The notes under the pieces were generated by a model. That model made no database searches and had not been told where the DNA came from. It saw only the letters and a program-made list of their open reading frames with translations. The position numbers and the translations under genes were made by a program. 64,000 bases of DNA from UBA4427 sp046351135 (GTDB taxonomy: Bacteria > Myxococcota_A > UBA9160 > UBA4427): assembly GCA_046351135.1 (NCBI GenBank), contig JAXLZA010000001.1:248001-312000 (forward strand). Reading direction: 5' to 3'. Shown one piece after another: positions 1-8,029 of this stretch (positions within the stretch are counted from its first letter, which is position 1; the number at the start of each line of letters is the position of its first letter).

Positions 1-264
1 GAGGTCGTGTTCGTCGAGCACGCGGCGCTCCTCGCGCGGTCGGCGGAGTCGGTCGACCGGATCGTCGCCTTCCTCGCGCGGACCGGCGCGGATCGCCTCG
101 CCGACGGGGCGCAGGCCGGCGCGCTCGAGGCGCTCGCCCCGGTGCGACGGGCGATGAGGGAGGGGATCGATCCGGCGCTCCACCGCCAGCGCGGGGGGAG
201 CCCGCAAGGCCCGGACCGCGGTCGGGGCGCTCAGCGCGTCGGGTCCGAGGCGCCGCGTTCCTGA
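1..264 (+). CDS. 3' end of an unidentified gene (partial, 5' end outside window)
   Basis: An open frame runs from base 1 to a TGA at 262-264 (87 codons visible). The first 35 residues carry a His followed by an amphipathic stretch ending in an FLART motif. This is reminiscent of the C-terminal His and last helix of alpha/beta hydrolases, but that is only a resemblance. The last 30 residues are low-complexity Gly/Arg/Ser. The gene converges on the next one and overlaps its 3' end by 34 bases. I cannot assign a function. Confidence 0.4.
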   Translation, partial: EVVFVEHAALLARSAESVDRIVAFLARTGADRLADGAQAGALEALAPVRRAMREGIDPALHRQRGGSPQGPDRGRGAQRVGSEAPRS

Positions 265-1142
265 GCGGCGAGCCACTCGGCGAGGGGGTCGCCCGCGTCC
301 ACCTCCGGCGCCGGCAGGATCGGGCGCAGGTGGTCCTCGAAGCGCCAGCCGCGATGGGCGGCGCGGGCACGCCACTGCTCCGGATAGCCGAGGGAGACCT
401 CCTCGAAGCGGACGCCGTCGACGTGGCGGGTCGAGGGGATGTGGAGGTGGCCCGAGACGACGACGGCGGCGCGGTAGCGCTGCGGCCAGTCCTCGGTCCG
501 GCGCGTGCCGCACCAGACCATGAAGCGCGGGATCCGGGGCAGGACCGCGAGGCGCTGCTTCAACGGGAAATGGGCGATCAGGACGGTCGGCAGCCCGGGA
601 TGCGCGGCGAGCGCGGCCTCGAGGCGCCGCTCGCTCTCCTCGCAGCGCGCCGCACACCACGCTCCGAAGCTCGGATACGGATCGGGGTGGAGCAGGACCT
701 CGTCGGCGCACATCAGGTTCTCCTCCTGCGCCCAGGCGACCGCCTGCTCGACCGGGACCTCGTCGGGCCGGAAGCTGTAGTCGTAGAGCAGGAAGAGCGG
801 CGCGAGCAGGTGCGGACCGCCTTCGCCGGGCCAGACGGGAAACGGATCCTCCGGCGTCAGGACCCCGCGTCGACGACACAGCTCGACGAGCTCCGCATAA
901 CGCGCGACGCCCCGGGTCCCGGTCGCCCGGGGCACGGTCCAGAGCTCGTGGTTGCCGGGGACCCAGACGAGCCGCGCGAACTTGCGGCCGAGCAGATCGA
1001 GGGCGAAGTCGAGCTGCTGCGGGGTGTCCCCGATGTCGCCGCAGAGGATCAGCCAGTCGTCGGGGCGGGCGGGCAGGGCGCGCAGGGCCTCGCGGTTCTC
1101 CTTGAAGCCGACGTGCAGATCGCTGATCGCGTACAGCTTCAC
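231..1142 (-). CDS. calcineurin-like metallophosphoesterase, PptH-like
   Basis: 303 residues with the full metallophosphoesterase signature: D8-x-H10, G35-D-x-x-D39, G-N64-H-E, H191 and G231-H-x-H234, the ligands of a two-metal phosphoesterase centre. Blocks such as DDWLI, VWVPGNHELWT, LFLLYDYSF, WCGT and DGVRFEEVS recall, from memory, the mycobacterial protein PptH (Rv2795c). That enzyme removes 4'-phosphopantetheine from carrier proteins and is encoded beside the transferase pptT. No transferase is visible here, so the specific role is inference; the fold and metal site are clear. The start is GTG with GGAGG five bases upstream. The gene is divergent from the LLM gene at 1251. Confidence 0.85.
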   Translation of the reverse strand: MKLYAISDLHVGFKENREALRALPARPDDWLILCGDIGDTPQQLDFALDLLGRKFARLVWVPGNHELWTVPRATGTRGVARYAELVELCRRRGVLTPEDPFPVWPGEGGPHLLAPLFLLYDYSFRPDEVPVEQAVAWAQEENLMCADEVLLHPDPYPSFGAWCAARCEESERRLEAALAAHPGLPTVLIAHFPLKQRLAVLPRIPRFMVWCGTRRTEDWPQRYRAAVVVSGHLHIPSTRHVDGVRFEEVSLGYPEQWRARAAHRGWRFEDHLRPILPAPEVDAGDPLAEWLAAQERGASDPTR

Positions 1143-1159
1143 GGGCGCCTCCGCGACCC

Positions 1160-1209
1160 ACGATAGTCAACCGCCGGCCCTCGGGAGGGTCCGGCGGAGG
1201 CGCTATCGT
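1160..1209. promoter_or_regulatory. nested inverted repeat in a divergent promoter region
   Basis: Arms ACGATAG (1160-1166) and CTATCGT (1203-1209) are perfect inverted repeats. They enclose a second inverted repeat, CCGCCGG (1171-1177) with CCGGCGG (1191-1197), and an inner CCCT/AGGG. The outer arms place the same -10-like hexamer, TATCGT, facing outward on each strand. This would suit a pair of divergent promoters sharing one operator for the metallophosphoesterase and the LLM gene. No convincing -35 is seen; promoter function is inferred. Confidence 0.4.
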
Positions 1210-1250
1210 CGGGCGCCACGGTCGCCCGCAGGCCGGCAGCGAGGCATCCC

Positions 1251-2408
1251 TTGAAATTCGGCATCTTCCACGAGCTCGCGACCCCGCGGCCCTTCACGGC
1301 CGAGAACGAAGCGAAGGTCCTGCGCAACGCCCTCGAGCAGGTCCGGCTCGCCGACGAGCTCGGCTTCGACACGGTCTGGGCCGTCGAACATCATTTCCTC
1401 GAGGGCTACTCCCACTCGAGCGCGCCCGAGCTCTTCCTGACGGCCTGCGCGATGCAGACCGAGCGGATCCGCGTCGGCCACGGCGCGGTCGTCTGTGTGC
1501 GCGAGATGAACCACCCGATCCGGGTCGCCGAACGCGCCGCGACCCTCGACCTGCTCTCGAACGGCCGGCTCGAGTTCGGGACTGCGCGCTCCTCGACCTG
1601 GACCGAGCTCGGCGGCTTCGAGGCGGATCCCGACCGGACCAAGCAGGACTGGGACGAGTTCGTCCGGGCGATCCCGGGCATGTGGACCCAGGAGCGCTTC
1701 GCCTGGAAGGGGAGCTGCTTCTCGATGCCGGAGCGGGCGGTGCTCCCGAAGCCGATGCAGAAGCCGCATCCGCCGATGTGGGTCACCGTCACGAGCCCGG
1801 GCACCGAGCTCGATGCCGCCGAGCGCGGCCTCGGCTGCCTCGGCGTCGCGACGGCGAGCCTCGCCGAGCAGGAGCGGCGGACGAAGGAGTACCACCGCCG
1901 CATCCAGAGCTGCACGCCCGCCGGCCTCGTCGTCAACGACCAGGTCGCGACGCTCAACTTCATGCACTGCCACGAGGACCTCGCGATCGGCGCGAAGCGG
2001 GGCATGGGCTTCCTCGGGCTCTTCGGGCTGCTGAACGCCCATCTGCTCTTCACGCGCGAGGCCTATCCGACGACCGCCTATCAATCGCTCGGCGGCGTCA
2101 GCGCGCCGGCGGCGAGCCGCAGCGGCGGCAATCCGGGGGCCGCCTACGGCGTGCCGGACGGCGTCTGCATCGGGGACCCGAAGGCGATCATCGCGGCGGT
2201 GAAGCGCTGGGAGTCGGTCGGCGTCGATCAGCTGAACTTCCTCGTGAACGCCTGCGAGGTGCTGCCCCAGGAGCAGGTGCTCGAGAGCATGCGGCTCTTC
2301 GCCCGGGAGGTGATGCCGGCGTTCCGGAAGGACGCGCGCTCGGCGGCGGCAGCGCCGAGCGAGCAGGCCGGCGCGACCCGGGCGGGGCTCGGCGGAGGGC
2401 GCGGCTGA
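1251..2408 (+). CDS. LLM-class flavin-dependent oxidoreductase
   Basis: 385 residues of the bacterial luciferase-like (TIM-barrel) family, which uses FMN or F420. The N-terminus MKFGIFHE, the block VEHHF near residue 45, and TLDLLSNGRLEFG near 100 are typical of this family. The start is TTG, chosen because translation begins exactly with the family N-terminus; a weak GAGG lies upstream. The C-terminal 30 residues are Ala/Gly-rich and probably disordered. The next gene overlaps it by one base (TGATG), so the two are probably co-translated. Substrate unknown; oxidation or monooxygenation within the surrounding catabolic set is likely. Confidence 0.88.
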   Translation: MKFGIFHELATPRPFTAENEAKVLRNALEQVRLADELGFDTVWAVEHHFLEGYSHSSAPELFLTACAMQTERIRVGHGAVVCVREMNHPIRVAERAATLDLLSNGRLEFGTARSSTWTELGGFEADPDRTKQDWDEFVRAIPGMWTQERFAWKGSCFSMPERAVLPKPMQKPHPPMWVTVTSPGTELDAAERGLGCLGVATASLAEQERRTKEYHRRIQSCTPAGLVVNDQVATLNFMHCHEDLAIGAKRGMGFLGLFGLLNAHLLFTREAYPTTAYQSLGGVSAPAASRSGGNPGAAYGVPDGVCIGDPKAIIAAVKRWESVGVDQLNFLVNACEVLPQEQVLESMRLFAREVMPAFRKDARSAAAAPSEQAGATRAGLGGGRG

Positions 2409-3151
2409 TGCTGGTCGGGACCGGGGATCCGCGGGCCCTCGAGAAGGACGCGCCGACGCTCGCGCGCTTCGATGCGCCGGAGCTCGCGCTGCCGGATTGC
2501 GTCTTCGTCCAGGCGCTCAGCGAGATCGCGGCCGAGCCGATGTGCGCGATGCTGCCGCCAGCGCTTCATCCGACGCTGCCGCCGGTCGTCTCCTTCGGCG
2601 CGTTCGACGTGCCGGACTCGGCGTGGGGACCGTTCCGGCTGGCCCAGGTCCGGATCGAGTGTCGCAGCGGACTGCGACCGCGGGGCCTGCTGGTCGCCGC
2701 CGTCGTCGACGTCGAGGCGGCGCGCGTCGGGCTGGCGGAGCGCTTCGGCTTCCGGACCCTGGCCGGCGAGGTCGAGATCGCCCGGGCCTACGACGCGACG
2801 CGCCTGCGCGTGGTCCGCGGCGGAGCGGTCTGGCTCTCGCTGGCGATCCGCGCGCCCCAGCGCCTCGGCGAGTCGGATACCCAGTTCGTCTCGAGCCTGC
2901 ATCCGGCGCAGACGCCGCGCGGCTTCCGCCTCGTCCAGGTGGACGTCGAGCACGCCGTCCGCCGCGCCGAGCGCGGTGCGATCGAGATCGAGGCCTTCGA
3001 TGCCGCGGCCTGGGGCGAGGCGCGGATCCGGCCGAGCTATGCGCTGCCGGCCGTCGTCGGTCGGGCCGACGTGACGATCCGGCCGATCCGCTATGCCTGT
3101 CGCGCGGACGTGCTCGCCTTCGAGGGGACGGAGTCGGTCGCCGCGGGCTGA
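2408..3151 (+). CDS. acetoacetate decarboxylase-fold protein
   Basis: 247 residues resembling the acetoacetate decarboxylase (ADC) superfamily. A proline-rich entry (MLPPALHPTLPP) is followed by a beta strand with GPF, then RGLLVAAVVDVEAARVG and a GFRTLAGEV segment where active ADC has its GxPKK motif. The Schiff-base lysine region of true ADC is not conserved here (no Lys in GFRTLAG), so decarboxylase activity is doubtful; several ADC-fold proteins do other lyase or aldolase chemistry. The start codon overlaps the stop of the LLM gene, suggesting the two act together. The family call is by motif spacing only. Confidence 0.6.
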   Translation: MLVGTGDPRALEKDAPTLARFDAPELALPDCVFVQALSEIAAEPMCAMLPPALHPTLPPVVSFGAFDVPDSAWGPFRLAQVRIECRSGLRPRGLLVAAVVDVEAARVGLAERFGFRTLAGEVEIARAYDATRLRVVRGGAVWLSLAIRAPQRLGESDTQFVSSLHPAQTPRGFRLVQVDVEHAVRRAERGAIEIEAFDAAAWGEARIRPSYALPAVVGRADVTIRPIRYACRADVLAFEGTESVAAG

Positions 3152-3186
3152 CGCGCCGAGGCGGGCGACGCCGAGCCGGCCCGGTC

Positions 3187-5562
3187 CTACAGGCCCTTCG
3201 GCCGCGTCCCGATCACCTCGCTGCGCTCGAGCTCGGCGATCTCCGTGGCCGAGAGCCCGAGGCCCGCGAGGATCTCGTGGTTATGCTCGCCCATCTTCGG
3301 CGCCGGCGTGCGATTCCAGCGCTCGACGGTCGCGAAGCGGAAGGGGGCGCGGCAGAGGCCGTGGGTCCCGACGACCGGATGGTCCAGGGGCTCGAAGAAG
3401 CCACGGGCCGCGAACTGCGGATGGCGGCTCTGGGTCCGGGCGTCCCAGACCGGCGCGGCCGGGATGCCGCGCCCGATCAGCAGGGCCACCGCCTCGTCGA
3501 GCTCCCGCCCGGCGGCCCAGCGCCCGAGCTCGTCGTCGAGCAGATCGTGCTTGCGGCGTCTTCCGGCGTGGGTCGCGAGCTCGGCGTCCTCCGCCCAGGC
3601 GGGGCGACCCAGCAGCGCCTTCAGGGCCTGCCACTGGGCGTCGTTCGTGACGGCGAGGGCGAGCCAGCTCTCCCGGCCGGCGCAGGCGTAGACGTTCTGC
3701 GGGGCGCCTTCCGGCCCGCGATTGCCGTCGCGGCCGAGCTCGACGCCGTAGGCGGACCACTCGATCGACATCTCGGCCGCGGCGTTGAGTGCGCCCTCGA
3801 CCATCGTACACTCGAGCAGGTGGCCCGTCCCGGTCTTCTCGCGCTCGGCGAGGGCGACGAGCGTGGCGAAGGCCGCATGCATGCCCGCCAGCGGATCGCA
3901 GGGGCCGCGCTGGATGCGGGGCTGGTCGTAGGCGTGGCCGGTGATCCAGGCGAGGCCCGAGATCTGCTCCATCGTCTGGGCGAAGCCGACGTTGTCGCGC
4001 CACGGCCCGGAGAGGCCGAACGCGGGCATGCGCACGACGATCGTCCGGGGATTGATCGCGTGGATCGACTTCCAGTCGAGACCGAAGTTCTCGACGACCC
4101 GCGGCGAGAAGTTCTCGATGAAGACGTCGCACTCGGCGATCAGCCGCTTGCAGAGGGCGAGGCCCTTGGGATCCGCGAGGTTGAGGGTCAGGCCGCGCTT
4201 GTTGGTGTTCGCGGCCAGGGTGATCGCGCTCTTCTCCCACCATTCGCCCTGGAGCCCGAAGATCCCGCCCGCCATGCGCATGCCGTCGGGGCGCTGGATC
4301 GCCTCGACCTTGATCACGTCGGCCCCGAAGTAGGCGAGCATCTGGCAGGCCGAAGGCCCGGCCCACCACGCCGTCGTGTCGAGCACGCGGATGCCCGCGA
4401 GCGGAAGCGGCGTCGTCGCGCCGGCGACGGGCGGGAGGCCCGGCTTCGCGCGCACCCGCGGTGCGGGCGACGCGTACGCAGCGGTGTGCTCCCCGAGCTT
4501 CGGGACGGGCTCGAAGGGTCGCGGCCCCTGGCCGTCCATGAGGTAGGGCGGTCGCGGCTGCAGGAAGCCGCCCGTCGGGTTCGGGACGAAGACGCCGCGC
4601 TCCTTCAGATGGACGTGCTCGAGCACCGTCTTCCCGCTGCAGACCGGGGCCACCGGAATGCGCAGCAGCGAGGCGCGCTCGACCACCTCCGCCGTCGTGT
4701 GCTTCGACGTGAAGGCCCGCACGATCGCGTTCCACTCGTCCATGCGCGCCATGCGCGTCGCGATCTGCGCCCACTCGGGCTGGGCCAGCAGGTCCTGGCG
4801 CTCGATCAGGAGCAGGAAGTCGGTGAACTGCTGGTTCGAGTTGGTGTTGAAGCCGACCCAGCCGTCGAGGGTCGGCTCGATCGACGGGACCTCGACCGAG
4901 CGGGGCGGCGCGACGAGCGCCGGGCGGCCCAGCAGGCTCTGCATGAAGTCGGAGTAGGTCGTCGAGCCGATGTTCATGACTTCGCAGAGCGAGAAGTCGA
5001 CGTGCTCGCCCTGACCGAAGCGCTGGGCGCGGGTGACGGCGGCGAGGCCGGCGACGGCGGCGAAGGTCCCGCCGATCCACTCGGTGATGCGTCCGCCGCA
5101 CATGATCGGGGGCTGGGAGGGGAGGCCGCGGACGGAGATCGCGCCGCTGTGGGCCTGGATCGTGATGTCGGCTGCGGGCGCGTTCGAGATCGGTCCCCCG
5201 CGCCCGTAGGGCGAGATGGAGAGGACGACGAGCCCGGGGAAGCGGTTGCACAGATCGAGGCGCTCGATCACGCCCGGCTCGAAGGTCTCGACGACGAGGT
5301 CCGCCCCGGCGACGAGCTCGAGCACGTGGGCGTCGTCCGGGGCGCCGACGACGGACTTCTTCGAGGTGTTGAGGAACTGGAAGAGGGCCCCGTCGCGATC
5401 GCCGAGCTCCTGACCGCTGGCGGTCCAGCGGCGCAGCGGGTCGCCCGAGCGGGGCTCGACCTTCACGACCTCGGCCCAGGCATCCGCCAGCAGCTTCGTC
5501 GCGTAGGCGCCTGCGATCCGATCGCTGAAATCGACGACCCGCAGATGGCGAAGTCCCTGCAT
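3187..5562 (-). CDS. tandem two-domain CaiB/BaiF family CoA-transferase
   Basis: 791 residues made of two fused family III CoA-transferase units, about 1-365 and 385-791. Each begins with a characteristic opening (LRVVDFS...AGAYATKLLADAWAEVVKVE; IRVLDTTAW...MLAYFGADVIKVE). In the second unit the catalytic-Asp motif is intact (CDPLAG, D556); in the first it reads RITEWIGG with Glu161 in the Asp position. So the C-terminal half probably carries the acyl-CoA/carboxylate exchange and the N-terminal half may be structural or altered. ATG start with GGAG upstream. It faces the ADC-fold gene (35-base gap) and diverges from the SDR at 5735. It probably activates a carboxylic intermediate to its CoA ester. 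Confidence 0.92.
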   Translation of the reverse strand: MQGLRHLRVVDFSDRIAGAYATKLLADAWAEVVKVEPRSGDPLRRWTASGQELGDRDGALFQFLNTSKKSVVGAPDDAHVLELVAGADLVVETFEPGVIERLDLCNRFPGLVVLSISPYGRGGPISNAPAADITIQAHSGAISVRGLPSQPPIMCGGRITEWIGGTFAAVAGLAAVTRAQRFGQGEHVDFSLCEVMNIGSTTYSDFMQSLLGRPALVAPPRSVEVPSIEPTLDGWVGFNTNSNQQFTDFLLLIERQDLLAQPEWAQIATRMARMDEWNAIVRAFTSKHTTAEVVERASLLRIPVAPVCSGKTVLEHVHLKERGVFVPNPTGGFLQPRPPYLMDGQGPRPFEPVPKLGEHTAAYASPAPRVRAKPGLPPVAGATTPLPLAGIRVLDTTAWWAGPSACQMLAYFGADVIKVEAIQRPDGMRMAGGIFGLQGEWWEKSAITLAANTNKRGLTLNLADPKGLALCKRLIAECDVFIENFSPRVVENFGLDWKSIHAINPRTIVVRMPAFGLSGPWRDNVGFAQTMEQISGLAWITGHAYDQPRIQRGPCDPLAGMHAAFATLVALAEREKTGTGHLLECTMVEGALNAAAEMSIEWSAYGVELGRDGNRGPEGAPQNVYACAGRESWLALAVTNDAQWQALKALLGRPAWAEDAELATHAGRRRKHDLLDDELGRWAAGRELDEAVALLIGRGIPAAPVWDARTQSRHPQFAARGFFEPLDHPVVGTHGLCRAPFRFATVERWNRTPAPKMGEHNHEILAGLGLSATEIAELERSEVIGTRPKGL

Positions 5563-5734
5563 CGATGGCTCCTCGAGGGCGCGCGGGGCCCGCGCGGTGG
5601 TCCCGGATCCTAGTCAGTCCCGACGGGCCCTGAAAGGACGCAGGGCCTCGCAGGCGCGCAGGCCGGGGCCTGGGGTTCGCGTATGCTCCGGAGCGGGACT
5701 CACGGACGACCCACCGGTCGGGGAGAGCAGGGCG

Positions 5735-6538
5735 ATGGCGACATTGAACGAGATCTTCGGGCTCGCGGGGCGCGTGGCGGTGGTGACGGGGGCGGCCTCG
5801 GGGATCGGCCGCGCGGTGGCCGAGGTCTTCGCCGAGGCGGGGGCCCGGGTCGTGCTCGGGGACCTCGACGCGGAGGGGGCCGAGACCGTCGCGAAGGGGA
5901 TCCGCGCGAAGGGCGGCGAGGCGGCGGCGCAGCGGGTCGACGTCTCGCAGCGCGCGGAGGTCGAGGCGCTCGTCGCGCGGGCGGTGCGCGAGTTCGGTGG
6001 GCTCGACGTGATCGCGAACATCGCCGGGATCCCCTGCGACGGTCGCCTCGAGGATCTCGACGAGAAGGCCTTCGAGCGGATCCTCGGCGTCAACCTGAAG
6101 GGCACGCTCTACGGCTGTCAGGCCGCGATCCCCGCGATGCGCCAGCGCGGTGGCGGCAGCATCATCAACGTGTCGTCGGGGGCGATCGATCTTCCGGTCG
6201 CGGGCTACGGGGCCTATGCGATCACGAAGGCGGGCGTCGCCCAGCTGACGCAGACGCTCGCCCAGGAGGTCGGGCGGGACGGCATCCGCGTGAACGCGAT
6301 CGCGCCCGGGGCGACGGTGACCGCGTTCACCCAGCGCCATCTCAAGAACCCCGATGGCTCGCTCAACCAGACCGCCTACTCGGGCTTCATCACGAAGATG
6401 GAGTCGATGTCGCCGATCGGGATGGTCGGTGAAGCGGTCGATCAGGCCTGGCTCGTGCTCTATCTCGCGTCGGAGGCGGGGCGCTTCTGCACCGGCCAGA
6501 TCTGGCGCGCGAACGGTGGCACCACGAACGGGCGCTGA
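5735..6538 (+). CDS. short-chain dehydrogenase/reductase
   Basis: 267 residues, classical SDR length. The cofactor motif is TGAASGIG (18-25). Asp45 at the end of beta-2 (VLGDLD) suggests NAD preference. The structural motif is NIAG at 95-98 rather than NNAG. The catalytic set is S148, Y161 and K165 (YAITK). The start at ATG 5735 was chosen over an upstream in-frame extension because it gives the normal SDR N-terminus and has GGAGAG nearby. It lies alone, divergent from the CoA-transferase, and probably oxidises a hydroxyl of a pathway intermediate. Substrate unknown. Confidence 0.92.
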   Translation: MATLNEIFGLAGRVAVVTGAASGIGRAVAEVFAEAGARVVLGDLDAEGAETVAKGIRAKGGEAAAQRVDVSQRAEVEALVARAVREFGGLDVIANIAGIPCDGRLEDLDEKAFERILGVNLKGTLYGCQAAIPAMRQRGGGSIINVSSGAIDLPVAGYGAYAITKAGVAQLTQTLAQEVGRDGIRVNAIAPGATVTAFTQRHLKNPDGSLNQTAYSGFITKMESMSPIGMVGEAVDQAWLVLYLASEAGRFCTGQIWRANGGTTNGR

Positions 6539-7006
6539 ACGCCCGGGCCGAGGCGATCGCACGCCGTTTGACAACGCCGCGTGTCGCCCTACTTTGGCGC
6601 CATCCGCCTGCGTTCGGGGCGAGCACAGGCCGAGAGCGCTTCGAGACGAGACGGGACGAGCAGCAGGGAGCAGAGAAGAGAGAGGAAACGCGAGCGGGAG
6701 AATCAAGTATACGATCGCGAAGCCGCCCGCCTCGTCGAAGACGAGGGAGCCGACGCAGACGTGGAGGACGCGAGCCGCCATGACGAACGCGAATCGACTC
6801 GAGCCGCTCGAATCCTCCGGCCCTTCCCGTGAGCCCCGCACTTCGTTCCGCCCGCAGGCCTGCGCCCCGCGCGCTCGCGGCGCCCCACAGCCCACCCATC
6901 CCCGCATGACCTCGAACGTCGCCCGACGCCGGCCCGATCGGCGAGCGATTCGTTCGCGCGTTCCCCGCGCCCGACCCGAATCCCCGACCGCAAGGAGACC
7001 CCCGTC
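6539..7006. other. 468-base gap without a convincing gene
   Basis: No open frame here has codon usage or motifs like the neighbours. Purine-rich sequence occupies about 6640-6700. A 7-bp hairpin, CCTCGTC/GACGAGG with a three-base loop, sits at 6730-6746. A possible promoter at 6568-6595 is listed separately. The region is probably the long 5' region of the gene at 7007. Confidence 0.5.
6568..6595 (+). promoter_or_regulatory. possible sigma-70 type promoter
   Basis: A perfect -35 hexamer TTGACA (6568-6573) is followed after 16 bases by TACTTT (6590-6595), a weak -10. If used, it would give a leader of about 400 bases for the gene at 7007. The good -35 is notable in such GC-rich DNA; the -10 match is poor. 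Confidence 0.3.
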
Positions 7007-7897
7007 ATGACGCTCTCGCCGACGATCGCCGACTACCTCTTCCGCCACGGCGCCGCCTACGCCCTCGAGTTCCACATGCCGTCCTCGAGCAGTCTCGAGA
7101 GCGCGCGGGAGGCGGGAATCGACGAGGAGTCCCTCGCGAAGTCCGTCGTGCTCGAGGACGACGCGGGCTTCGTGCTCGCGGTGCTGCCCGCCTCGAGGCG
7201 GCTCGAGCTCGAACGCGTGCGCGAGGAACTCGGCCGCGCCCTCCACGTCTCCCGGGAGCCGGAGCTGGCGCGGCTGTTCCCGGACTGCGAGTGCGGCGCG
7301 GTGCCGCCGCTCGGCGCGGCCTACGGGCTGCCGACGGTGATCGACGCGAGCCTCGAGGCGCGCGACGAGATCTTCTTCGAGGGCGGGGATCACGAGACCC
7401 TCGTCCGGATGGCGGGCTCGACCTTCCTCGACCTGCTCGAGGACGCGACCGTCGCCGAGATCGCCTCCGAGAGCACCACGCTGCTCGCCGCCCTCGCGAC
7501 CCGGGAACGCCTGCGCGGCCGCCTCGTCGCGGTCGGCCACGCGATCGGTGCCCCGGTCGGGACGGGCCGGCGCTGGACCCATCGCGTACGCCGGGAGCTG
7601 CGGGCCCTGTCCGCGGCGCTGGCCGCTCACGTCGAGGAGACCCGGCGCGAGGACGGCGTCCTCCGGGAGATCATCGAGGTCGCGCCGCGCCGCGCGCCCG
7701 ACGTCGACCGGCTGGTCGCCGAGCAGGCGATGCTCCAGGCCGAGTGTGCGCGGCTCGAGGGGCTGCTCGAGGCCGGTGCCGGGGCGCTCTCCCTGCGGCG
7801 GCGGGTCCACCTCCTGCTCCAGCGTTTCGAGCACCATCGCCATCGCGGCGCGGACCTCGTCTTCGACGCCTTCGGCATCGACCTCGGCGGCGGCTGA
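7007..7897 (+). CDS. YbaK/ProRS-editing-like domain fused to a hemerythrin-like helical domain
   Basis: 296 residues. Residues 1-150 look like the YbaK/aminoacyl-tRNA deacylase fold: AKSVVLEDDAGFVLAVLPASRRLELERVRE, a Lys after the first helix, then the late GxPTVIDASLEARDEIFFEGGDHETL blocks. Residues about 165-296 are all helical, with spaced His and acid residues (LAAHVEETR, LVAEQ, FEHHRHRGADLVFDAFG) in the pattern of HHE/hemerythrin four-helix bundles. One position that is normally His is Gln (AEQ), so iron binding is uncertain. ATG start with AAGGAG upstream. The N-terminal domain may hydrolyse mischarged tRNA or a related ester; the role of the fusion is unknown. Confidence 0.75.
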   Translation: MTLSPTIADYLFRHGAAYALEFHMPSSSSLESAREAGIDEESLAKSVVLEDDAGFVLAVLPASRRLELERVREELGRALHVSREPELARLFPDCECGAVPPLGAAYGLPTVIDASLEARDEIFFEGGDHETLVRMAGSTFLDLLEDATVAEIASESTTLLAALATRERLRGRLVAVGHAIGAPVGTGRRWTHRVRRELRALSAALAAHVEETRREDGVLREIIEVAPRRAPDVDRLVAEQAMLQAECARLEGLLEAGAGALSLRRRVHLLLQRFEHHRHRGADLVFDAFGIDLGGG

Positions 7898-8029
7898 GCC
7901 GGCCGGTGTCTCAACGTCGGGGCGCGTCGTGCCGATTCCGGGCCCGACGGGTGCCGTGCGCGGACGGCGCGCGGAACCTGACGGCGGGCGATCGAGCGAG
8001 GGCAGGGGCCGCGGCCCCGGGGAGAGGCG

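Noticed and set aside
2497..5613. A 1038-residue plus-strand open frame
   Set aside because: Antisense to the CoA-transferase, with low-complexity Arg/Gly/Asp composition and no recognisable fold.
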